Source: CBDDLD01 sp965230605
Lineage (GTDB): Bacteria > Bacteroidota > Bacteroidia > Flavobacteriales > Flavobacteriaceae
Assembly: GCA_965230605.1 (NCBI GenBank)
Contig: CBDDLD010000004.1
Coordinates: forward strand, 3,100,001 to 3,164,000
Direction: 5' to 3'
DNA length: 64,000 nt
A model generated the notes under the pieces. The model searched no databases. It was given only the letters and a program-made list of their open reading frames with translations, and was not told where the DNA came from. A program made the position numbers and the translations under genes. Shown here piece by piece: positions 1 to 6,545 of this stretch (its first letter is position 1; the number at the start of each line of letters is the position of its first letter).

Positions 1-1
1 G

Positions 2-271
2 GTTCTACTTATTGCTACAGGAGCATATGTAAGTTCTTGTACTTCTGACATTGAGATATTAGAAAGCTATAAATGGAAACACGGTGGAGGAGTTCATATT
101 GGTGATTTTGTATCCTTTAAAAGGATGTACAAAGTAACTAATGATACTATTTATAAAAATGATGAAAAAGTAGCAGTCATTAAAGAGCTTAAAAAAAGAA
201 TAGACGGATCAAGAGTATTAATAATAAAATCTATTTCTAGTGACTCTACTGGAACTTATTTTGCAAAATAA
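2..271 (+). CDS. C-terminal part of a small putative lipoprotein (partial, runs off the left edge)
   Basis: An open frame enters from the left edge and ends at a TAA at 269-271. The visible 89 residues begin LLIATGAYVSSC, which looks like the end of a hydrophobic leader followed by a lipobox-type cysteine. The rest is a small soluble domain rich in K, D and S. The start codon lies outside the window. No family recognised. It ends 5 bases before the next gene and probably shares its transcript. The lipoprotein assignment is an inference from the leader only. Confidence 0.6.
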   Translation, partial: VLLIATGAYVSSCTSDIEILESYKWKHGGGVHIGDFVSFKRMYKVTNDTIYKNDEKVAVIKELKKRIDGSRVLIIKSISSDSTGTYFAK

Positions 272-276
272 AATGT

Positions 277-585
277 ATGAAAAACTTTAAACCGTACTAT
301 GCTGTCATTTTCACCTCAACCCACACAGATACCACAGCGGGTTATGATGAAATGGCACAACGCATGGAAGATCTGGCCAAAGAACAAGATGGCTTTTTAG
401 GTATCGACTCTGCTAGAAGCGCTGTCGGTATTTCTGTGAGTTATTGGGAAAGTCTTGATGCTATTAAGGCATGGAAGTCTCATTCTGAACATTTGATGGC
501 ACAAGAACTAGGACGATCTAAATGGTATAACTGGTATAATGTAAGAGTTTGTAAAGTAGAACGCGAATACGAATTTAATCCTTGA
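277..585 (+). CDS. Antibiotic biosynthesis monooxygenase (ABM) family protein
   Basis: 102 residues with the size and pattern of a single dimeric alpha-beta barrel domain of the ABM/HmoA-like group. There is an N-terminal beta strand (YYAVIFTS), a helix (YDEMAQRMEDLAKEQ), the family-typical GFLGIDSAR segment, then SYWESLDAIKAWKSHSEH and a terminal strand. Proteins of this group are cytoplasmic and are often annotated as monooxygenases or heme-degrading enzymes, but many have no proven activity, so the family call is safer than a reaction. Its stop codon overlaps the TTG start of pbpC, so the two are translationally coupled. Confidence 0.8.
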   Translation: MKNFKPYYAVIFTSTHTDTTAGYDEMAQRMEDLAKEQDGFLGIDSARSAVGISVSYWESLDAIKAWKSHSEHLMAQELGRSKWYNWYNVRVCKVEREYEFNP

Positions 586-2933
586 AACGTCTTGTTACAT
601 ATATAAAACGCCATAAAAAGCGATCGATAGTCTTACTTATTCTATTAATCGCCTACTACTTCTGTTTGCCTAACCAGTTGTTCAAAGACCCAACGGCAAC
701 GGTTATTACCAGTCGCTCTAATAACCTTTTGGGAGCTATTATCGCTGATGACGGTCAGTGGCGCTTCCCGAAAGTGGATAGTATTCCTGAGAAATTCAAA
801 ATCTGTGTACTTCAATTCGAAGATGAATATTTTTACAAGCATCCCGGATTCAATCCCATATCTATAGTTAAGGCCATAAAGGAAAATATAAGTTCGGGGG
901 AAGTCAAACGCGGTGGTAGTACCATTACACAGCAGGTGATTCGGTTATCACGAAAAGGAAAATCCAGAACATACTCCGAAAAGATCAAAGAACTTATTCT
1001 GGCGACGCGCCTAGAGTTTAGGCATTCTAAAGATGACATCTTAAAGCTTTATGTAAGTCATGCGCCTTTTGGTGGTAATGTTGTTGGTTTAGATGCCGCA
1101 TCCTGGCGGTACTTTAATAGAAGCTCACATGAATTGTCCTGGGCCGAAAATGCAACATTGGCTGTTTTACCCAATGCACCGAGTCTCATCTACCCGGGGA
1201 AAAATCAGGAACACTTATTAAAGAAAAGGAATCGCTTATTGAAAAAGCTATTGGACAAGCAAATTATTGATGAACTTACCTATGAGCTTTCTGTTTTAGA
1301 ACCCCTTCCTCAAAAGCCTTATCCCTTACCTCAGTTAGCACCTCATCTGTTACAACGCATAAGCAAAGGTAATCGAGGACAACGCATTCAGACTACGGTT
1401 GACGCTTATCTTCAATCACAGTCTAACGCTATTGTAAAACGGCATTATGAGCAGTTAAAACAAAATGAGATCTACAATTGTGCTGTACTCATTATGGATG
1501 TGAACACTCGTGAAGTTCTGACCTATATCGGCAACTCCCCGACGGATAAAACTCATCACAAAAGTGTTGATGTTATCGATAAACCTCGAAGCACGGGAAG
1601 TATTCTAAAGCCTTTCCTATATGCAGCAATGTTAGATTCAGGAGAGCTCCTCCCCAATACCTTAGTGCCCGATATCCCAACACATTTTGGCAACTATAAT
1701 CCGGAGAATTTCAATAAAACGTTTGATGGTGCGGTGCCGGCTAGTAGAGCCTTATCTCGATCGTTGAATATCCCGGCAGTTCGTATGCTACATGATTTTG
1801 GTCTCGATCGATTTCATCATTATTTAAAGACACTTCAGCTTAATGATCTAAAACACAATGCGAATCATTATGGGTTATCATTAATTCTCGGTGGTGCGGA
1901 GAGCAACCTATGGGATCTGTGTAAAAGCTATGCGGCTTTATCATCCACCTTGAATCATTTTAATTCCACATCCAGTGAATATTATAGTAACGAATTGCAA
2001 GAACCTAAGTTAATGGCAAACACCGGAATTGATTTTGGTAAAAAGGTCAATGAAAAAGTCATTTTTGATGCCGCTTCTATCTATTTAACTTATGAAAGCC
2101 TAAAGCAAGTGAATCGACCTGAAGGTGATGACAATTGGGAGTTTTATGATTCTTCTAAAGAAATTGCCTGGAAAACCGGAACAAGTTTTGGCTATCGCGA
2201 TGCTTGGGCCATTGGTACCACTAAAGATTATGTGGTTGGCGTTTGGGTTGGTAATGCTGATGGGGAAGGTCGTCCGGGTTTAGTTGGCGTTCAAACCGCT
2301 GCGCCTATTTTATTTGATGTCTTTGATCTATTACCAAACAGTACTTGGTTTACCAAGCCTTATGATGAAATGCAAGAGATTGACATCTGTACAAAAAGTG
2401 GACATAGAGCTTCATCAATTTGTGATGATGTCAGCAAGTCATTTGTTCAATTGAGTGGTCTGAAAACAGCACCTTGTCCGTATCATAAACTTATCCACCT
2501 TGACGAGACAGAAACCTATCAGGTTAACGTATCTTGTGAGGACGCTAGTACCATCAGTCATAAACCCTGGTTTGTGTTGCCGCCATTACAAGGCTACTAT
2601 TACCAATCTAAAGACCCTTTCTATAAACCTTTGCCACCCTTCAGGTATGATTGTATTGCAAATACCCGAGCTACCATGGAGTTTATATACCCAAATACTC
2701 AAAACACGATCTTTTTACCGAAAGACTTTGATGGTAAGGTTAATGACCTCATATTAAAAGTGGCACACTCAAAACCTGAGCTCAATCTGTTTTGGTATGT
2801 GGATGATACTTACGTTGGTAGCACCAGAGATATTCATGATATGGCAGTGATCCCTAAAACAGGCTCACACCTCATCACTGTAGTTGATGAGCTTGGTAAC
2901 GAATTAAAACGTACAATTACCATTGTAGATTAA
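582..2933 (+). CDS. pbpC: Penicillin-binding protein 1C (bifunctional peptidoglycan glycosyltransferase/transpeptidase)
   Basis: 783 residues, the usual length for PBP1C. A single membrane anchor lies at about residues 14-28. The glycosyltransferase domain follows, with the catalytic ED pair near residue 80 (EDEYFYKHPG) and the GGSTITQQ motif at 111-118. The transpeptidase domain carries SxxK at 340-343 (SILK), SLN at 394-396 and KTG at 531-533. The C-terminal ~85 residues fit the BiPBP_C domain. The start codon is TTG within TTGA, overlapping the previous stop; no upstream alternative keeps the anchor. The alpha-2-macroglobulin gene that often accompanies pbpC is not in the window, though it could lie to the left. 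Confidence 0.95.
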   Translation: MKRLVTYIKRHKKRSIVLLILLIAYYFCLPNQLFKDPTATVITSRSNNLLGAIIADDGQWRFPKVDSIPEKFKICVLQFEDEYFYKHPGFNPISIVKAIKENISSGEVKRGGSTITQQVIRLSRKGKSRTYSEKIKELILATRLEFRHSKDDILKLYVSHAPFGGNVVGLDAASWRYFNRSSHELSWAENATLAVLPNAPSLIYPGKNQEHLLKKRNRLLKKLLDKQIIDELTYELSVLEPLPQKPYPLPQLAPHLLQRISKGNRGQRIQTTVDAYLQSQSNAIVKRHYEQLKQNEIYNCAVLIMDVNTREVLTYIGNSPTDKTHHKSVDVIDKPRSTGSILKPFLYAAMLDSGELLPNTLVPDIPTHFGNYNPENFNKTFDGAVPASRALSRSLNIPAVRMLHDFGLDRFHHYLKTLQLNDLKHNANHYGLSLILGGAESNLWDLCKSYAALSSTLNHFNSTSSEYYSNELQEPKLMANTGIDFGKKVNEKVIFDAASIYLTYESLKQVNRPEGDDNWEFYDSSKEIAWKTGTSFGYRDAWAIGTTKDYVVGVWVGNADGEGRPGLVGVQTAAPILFDVFDLLPNSTWFTKPYDEMQEIDICTKSGHRASSICDDVSKSFVQLSGLKTAPCPYHKLIHLDETETYQVNVSCEDASTISHKPWFVLPPLQGYYYQSKDPFYKPLPPFRYDCIANTRATMEFIYPNTQNTIFLPKDFDGKVNDLILKVAHSKPELNLFWYVDDTYVGSTRDIHDMAVIPKTGSHLITVVDELGNELKRTITIVD

Positions 2934-2953
2934 TCTGACCGCCACAAAATCAT

Positions 2954-2961
2954 TATTTTTG
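2954..2961 (+). promoter_or_regulatory. Candidate -7 promoter element
   Basis: TATTTTTG matches the Bacteroidetes -7 consensus TAnnTTTG exactly and lies 23 bases before the ATG of the next gene. No clear -33 TTG at proper distance. Confidence 0.45.
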
Positions 2962-2984
2962 TTATCGAATATTAACTAACACTT

Positions 2985-3431
2985 ATGGAAACGATTCAAT
3001 TTATACATTCTTACTGGGCTTACTTAGTACTTTTAGTTTTAGTCTTAGCAACGTTTAATGCATTAATTAAGTTTTTCGGTGATAAAGAATTTGGAGCAAG
3101 AGATTTTAGACTGTCTTTATTCACTTTAATTACCATGCATATCCAATTACTCATTGGTATTGTATTGTTCTTTATGAAGGATTACTTTGGAACTATTGAA
3201 GAAGTAGGAGGTATGGGCGAAGTGATGAAGAATGCAGTACTGCGATCTAATATTATAGAACACCCTATAACGATGATCTTAGCGGTCGTTTTTGTGACTG
3301 TGGGCTATTCTAAACACAAAAAGAAACTGGTCTCTAAACCTAAGTTTAAAATGCTGGCTATTTTTTACACCTTAGCATTGATCTTAGTCTTAGCGAAGAT
3401 TCCATGGAATACATGGTTTAATTTTTCATAA
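2985..3431 (+). CDS. Small integral membrane protein (often annotated as cytochrome B-like in Flavobacteriia)
   Basis: 148 residues with four predicted transmembrane helices at about 11-30, 45-67, 93-110 and 124-142. Histidines in or near the membrane segments (H9, H52, H93) explain why relatives are sometimes annotated as cytochrome b, but no heme-binding pattern can be established from one sequence. Preceded by an exact TAnnTTTG element, so it probably has its own promoter. The last 14 bases overlap the end of the convergent downstream gene. Confidence 0.7.
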   Translation: METIQFIHSYWAYLVLLVLVLATFNALIKFFGDKEFGARDFRLSLFTLITMHIQLLIGIVLFFMKDYFGTIEEVGGMGEVMKNAVLRSNIIEHPITMILAVVFVTVGYSKHKKKLVSKPKFKMLAIFYTLALILVLAKIPWNTWFNFS

Positions 3432-4002
3432 AAATATACCAGTCCCAATCGGCAGGATTCCCAATACCAACACTTGGTGTATAAAGGAATAGGTTAATTT
3501 TTCCTTCAGGATTAGAATTTCTATATTCGTTTACAACCTCTAAGTTTGCTATAGAATTCCATATGCCGGTATAATCAATGGTATCAAAAAAGTACCAGTA
3601 TGAGTAATCTTCTAACAGTATGGTCTCAAACATACTGGCTTCTGGTAATTCTAAACTGTCGTTCATTATAATGAAATTTTCCGGCGAACTAATTTCTTCA
3701 GGATAAGATCTATGGCCAAGTCCTAACCAGATAATTGTTCCAGTAAAAATCTCTTCATTGAGCTCACTGTAAAATAATTGAACACCTCCAAAATCACCTG
3801 GAGGATAATAGTCATATGAAATAGTAAAGCTATCGGATTCAGCAAACTCAAATTCCTTACCTCCTTCAAACTCATTGGTTAAAACATCAACTTTTAACAT
3901 AATCACTTTATTCGTTTCGTCTTCTGTAACAGGTGCGGTGTCATTTGTACAAGAATATATAATGGTAGCAATTAGTACAAGTATTATTTTTTTCATATTC
4001 AT
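3418..4002 (-). CDS. Hypothetical lipoprotein
   Basis: 194 residues. The N-terminus MNMKKIILVLIATIIYSC is a lipoprotein signal with a lipobox-type cysteine at 18, so the protein is probably anchored in the inner or outer membrane. The mature part is acidic with many aromatic residues (YYPPGDFGG, DWDWYIF), compatible with a beta-rich fold. No family recognised. It converges with the preceding membrane protein gene and shares 14 bases with it. Confidence 0.7.
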   Translation of the reverse strand: MNMKKIILVLIATIIYSCTNDTAPVTEDETNKVIMLKVDVLTNEFEGGKEFEFAESDSFTISYDYYPPGDFGGVQLFYSELNEEIFTGTIIWLGLGHRSYPEEISSPENFIIMNDSLELPEASMFETILLEDYSYWYFFDTIDYTGIWNSIANLEVVNEYRNSNPEGKINLFLYTPSVGIGNPADWDWYIFMKN

Positions 4003-4087
4003 CTATTTTAATATGTCATTTCAATAGAGTTTCAACGGACAGTTAAATATAGTAAAAAAGGAGAGCCATTTATGAGCTAGTTGACTA

Positions 4088-4125
4088 TAAAGCATAAAAA
4101 ACCCAAAGCTTAGCCTTGGGTTTTT
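4088..4125. repeat. 38-bp direct repeat, copy 1
   Basis: From taaagcataa to the T run, this is identical to 5286-5323. The two copies flank the three-gene cassette at 4148-5131. The repeat includes the whole terminator hairpin. Confidence 0.85.
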
Positions 4126-4126
4126 T
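4094..4126 (-). terminator. Rho-independent terminator, copy 1 of an identical pair
   Basis: Stem CCCAA-GC/GC-TTGGG with one internal mismatch, flanked by A and T runs on both sides, so it can act in both directions. It sits just after the stop of the 58-residue membrane protein gene. The surrounding 38 bases (4088-4125) recur exactly at 5286-5323. Confidence 0.85.
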
Positions 4127-4147
4127 ATTAGACATTATAAATTTAAA

Positions 4148-4324
4148 TCAAGGCATCACATACTCAATTATTATATATAACCCCAATATTATTATACAGG
4201 TAATCGACAGAAGTATAGCTTCCACAATTATTTGTTCTTTGTTCTTTTCTTTTAATTCAGTAGAAATACTTTTTATTCGTATGTAAAGAACATAAACTAT
4301 TAATGGTAATAAAACTATTTTCAT
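4148..4324 (-). CDS. Tiny membrane protein, 58 residues, unknown function
   Basis: Reading the minus strand from ATG at 4324 gives a clean 58-codon frame ending in TGA: MKIVLLPLIVYVLYIRIKSI..., a charged middle (STELKEKNKEQ) and a second helix (AILLSITCIIILGLYIIIEYV). This predicts two transmembrane helices joined by a short charged loop. It starts 5 bases after the preceding gene of the same cassette, which supports real translation. No family recognised. Confidence 0.55.
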   Translation of the reverse strand: MKIVLLPLIVYVLYIRIKSISTELKEKNKEQIIVEAILLSITCIIILGLYIIIEYVMP

Positions 4325-4329
4325 AATGA

Positions 4330-4491
4330 TTATTTATCATTCCGTTTTTTATTTCTTACTACAGAATAACTAACAATTATAAAGACAATTGCAGCTAAGA
4401 TAATCTGGATAAAAAAATAGTTGTCTTCTCTATCAAAATATTGAATAACTAAGATTAAAATAAGGGGGATGAAAATTATATTTTTCTTCAT
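4330..4491 (-). CDS. Tiny membrane protein, 53 residues, unknown function
   Basis: The chosen start is the ATG at 4491 (MKKNIIFIPLILILVIQYF), which begins 7 bases after the stop of the upstream lipoprotein gene; a longer frame from 4542 would overlap that gene. The upstream bases GGAGAAG could act as a weak ribosome site. Two hydrophobic segments (about 4-18 and 28-44) are separated by DREDNYF, and the tail is basic (RNKKRNDK). Part of the minus-strand cassette with the lipoprotein upstream and the 58-residue membrane protein downstream. No family recognised. Confidence 0.6.
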   Translation of the reverse strand: MKKNIIFIPLILILVIQYFDREDNYFFIQIILAAIVFIIVSYSVVRNKKRNDK

Positions 4492-4498
4492 AGCAATA

Positions 4499-5131
4499 TT
4501 ATTCTTCTCCAATGCATTCACGATAATTATGCCAAGCAGCATCAGTACAATCTGCCCATATCAGCAATGCTGTTACACCTGCCAATAATGTCCCTACCCC
4601 AAAAGTATAAAATGCTGAAACTACAGCAACTCCAACACTAATGACATAGTTTCTATCACATCGGGCATATGCCTCATCTCTTTCCTCCTCACAATCTCCA
4701 TGTCTTAATGCAAAATTCAAATCATTAGATTTCTTATCTAATACTGAAGTTATGCTTTCTTCTATTATCTCCAAATCACTGTAGGGGTTGCTTCTGACAT
4801 AGTTCTTCGCGTTCTCATTCATTTCTGAGAATAGATTAACTAGTTTCGTTGATTCTTTTATTCCAGAAATTTCAAATACCTTATTTAGTTCTTGCTTCGT
4901 ATAATCATCGGTAGGAGGTATCATTTTTATGATATGTATATCAATATTTTTTTCCTCATTTAGTAGTGCAATTACTTTTGAAGAAATATCAATATGCCTT
5001 TCAGCAAAATCCTCTAAATTCAGATTAGTTCCAATATTATCATATTCATATTGGCTACAAGAAGAAAATATTAGCAGTAATGCTAAAAGGAGAGCTAAAT
5101 GAGGTTTTCTGAAAAATTTAATTAAATTCAT
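4499..5131 (-). CDS. Lipoprotein with a C-terminal cysteine-flanked hydrophobic hairpin, unknown function
   Basis: 210 residues. The leader ends in LLIFSSC (lipobox, Cys25). The middle is helical and charged. The C-terminus is unusual: a cysteine-bearing charged stretch (GDCEEERDEAYARC), then about 30 small and hydrophobic residues rich in G, A and V (SVGVAVVSAFYTFGVGTLL), then a second cysteine-bearing stretch (WADCTDAAWHNYREC). Four cysteines thus bracket a membrane-inserting hairpin. First gene of a three-gene cassette between two identical terminators. It could act on membranes or sit in one; no function can be assigned. Confidence 0.65.
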   Translation of the reverse strand: MNLIKFFRKPHLALLLALLLIFSSCSQYEYDNIGTNLNLEDFAERHIDISSKVIALLNEEKNIDIHIIKMIPPTDDYTKQELNKVFEISGIKESTKLVNLFSEMNENAKNYVRSNPYSDLEIIEESITSVLDKKSNDLNFALRHGDCEEERDEAYARCDRNYVISVGVAVVSAFYTFGVGTLLAGVTALLIWADCTDAAWHNYRECIGEE

Positions 5132-5285
5132 AATTCAATGTGTTTTGAATGGTTGATAAAATACTTTCAATGAAGTTATTGGCGCTATTTTCAAAACACT
5201 AAAGCAATGTAACAAACGTTAGGATAAAAGGAACAAACGGATAAATACTGAAATAAGCGGAAAGGTTGTATGAATTAACTAAATC

Positions 5286-5323
5286 TAAAGCATAAAAAAC
5301 CCAAAGCTTAGCCTTGGGTTTTT
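5286..5323. repeat. 38-bp direct repeat, copy 2
   Basis: Exact copy of 4088-4125. With the first copy it brackets the accessory cassette, so recombination between the two would remove or insert the three genes cleanly. Confidence 0.85.
5291..5323 (-). terminator. Rho-independent terminator, copy 2 of an identical pair
   Basis: Same hairpin as 4094-4126, with A and T runs on both sides. It follows the stop of the secreted EEP-family gene on the minus strand and lies upstream of the lipoprotein cassette. Confidence 0.85.
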
Positions 5324-5350
5324 CAATATGATAGGTTTTAAGTAAGGGTA

Positions 5351-6406
5351 TTACTTCACTTCTTTTATCACATAAACAAATACGGGGAAGTGGTCACTAA
5401 AACCACCTGTAAAGCCACCATCGGCAAAACTTCTAAACGGATAACCTTTATAGCGTCCTCGTTTATTGGTCAGATATACTTTGTTGAATATTCCCGACTT
5501 GTAATATCTAAACGATGAATAATCTTTTTCTACCAATGGTTTAGTCATCATAATCTGGTCAAACAAACTCCAGCTGTCTCTATACGCATTAGAACCCAAG
5601 CCATCTTTTTTAAATTGCTTTTCAAAAGGGTTATAGATACCTTTCATGGGGACTTCTTTTCTATCATCTTTTGCCTTCAGTATATCCTTTACACTAGCAT
5701 TAGTTGGGTCATCATTTAGATCACCCATTGTAAAGATTTTCGCATAAGGGTCAATTGACTGTAGAGAATCAATAATACGCTTATTAAGCTTGGCTGCAGC
5801 CATACGCTTAGAACGACTTCGAGCTTCCCCTCCACTACGTGAAGGCCAATGGTTTACTATGATGTGAATAAGATCACCTTCTAATTCACCACTCACCAAC
5901 AACTGATCTCTTGTATATACGCGTTTTCTGGTAAGATCATCATAAATTTTAAGCTCATGCTTACTAGAGCTAATAGGTTTAAAAATTGCTTTTTGGTATA
6001 ATAATCCTACATCAATACCTCTACGGTCTGGGGAATCATAATGAATAATACCGTAATCTTTAGGTAATAATAATGGGTCATTAACTAGGTCTTCTAGAAC
6101 TTTTCTATTCTCAACTTCAGCAACTCCTAATATGGCAGGTGAATTATTAGCTAGGTCGCTTCCTATATCTCCAACCACTCTAGCCATATTCTTTAATTTC
6201 TTCTTGTAAATCTCTTGAACATCAGCTTTCATTTCCATGATCGGACTCGCTTCATCATTCTTCAAAGGGTCATTTATGGTATCAAATAAATTTTCTAAAT
6301 TGTAGAAAGCAATGGTATGTATCTTGAACCGCTTTTCTTCTTGCGCCCAAAGATTGAAAGTTGTTAAAAAGACTAGTAGTAATGTAAGTCTATTAAGTAA
6401 TCTCAT
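5351..6406 (-). CDS. Secreted endonuclease/exonuclease/phosphatase (EEP) family protein
   Basis: 351 residues. A signal peptide ends at about FNLWAQ (residue 21). The EEP fold follows with its recognisable signatures: FYNLENLFDT near the N-terminus, GVAEVEN (metal-binding Glu), YDSPDRRGIDVGLLY, IVNHWPSR, TMGDLNDDP and the catalytic SDHFPV at the end. It is therefore probably a metal-dependent phosphodiesterase or phosphatase outside the cytoplasm. It is divergent from a TonB-dependent receptor and a DUF5689 lipoprotein, an arrangement that suggests degradation of an extracellular nucleic acid or phosphoester and uptake of the products (inference). A paralogue without a signal peptide lies at 53071-54024. 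Confidence 0.88.
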   Translation of the reverse strand: MRLLNRLTLLLVFLTTFNLWAQEEKRFKIHTIAFYNLENLFDTINDPLKNDEASPIMEMKADVQEIYKKKLKNMARVVGDIGSDLANNSPAILGVAEVENRKVLEDLVNDPLLLPKDYGIIHYDSPDRRGIDVGLLYQKAIFKPISSSKHELKIYDDLTRKRVYTRDQLLVSGELEGDLIHIIVNHWPSRSGGEARSRSKRMAAAKLNKRIIDSLQSIDPYAKIFTMGDLNDDPTNASVKDILKAKDDRKEVPMKGIYNPFEKQFKKDGLGSNAYRDSWSLFDQIMMTKPLVEKDYSSFRYYKSGIFNKVYLTNKRGRYKGYPFRSFADGGFTGGFSDHFPVFVYVIKEVK

Positions 6407-6450
6407 TGTCTATATTATGTAATTGTTATATCGTTAATCAAATTGCTTGC

Positions 6451-6458
6451 CAAAAGTA
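6451..6458 (-). promoter_or_regulatory. -7 promoter element for the secreted EEP gene
   Basis: On the minus strand this reads TACTTTTG, an exact TAnnTTTG match, 45 bases before the ATG at 6406. Confidence 0.55.
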
Positions 6459-6478
6459 GCTATTTATTATAAATAATG

Positions 6479-6486
6479 TACATTTG
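6479..6486 (+). promoter_or_regulatory. -7 promoter element for the TonB-dependent receptor
   Basis: TACATTTG matches TAnnTTTG exactly, 59 bases before the receptor ATG. It is only 20 bases from the divergent -7 element at 6451-6458, so the two promoters share one short control region. Confidence 0.6.
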
Positions 6487-6545
6487 CACGCCCTTAATAA
6501 CCATAATTTAATGTACTAAAAAATTAATCAATTTTAAACTTAGGT

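Noticed and set aside
582..585. pbpC start at a later ATG
   Set aside because: The TTG at 582 overlaps the preceding stop and keeps the membrane anchor; later Met codons would remove the anchor.
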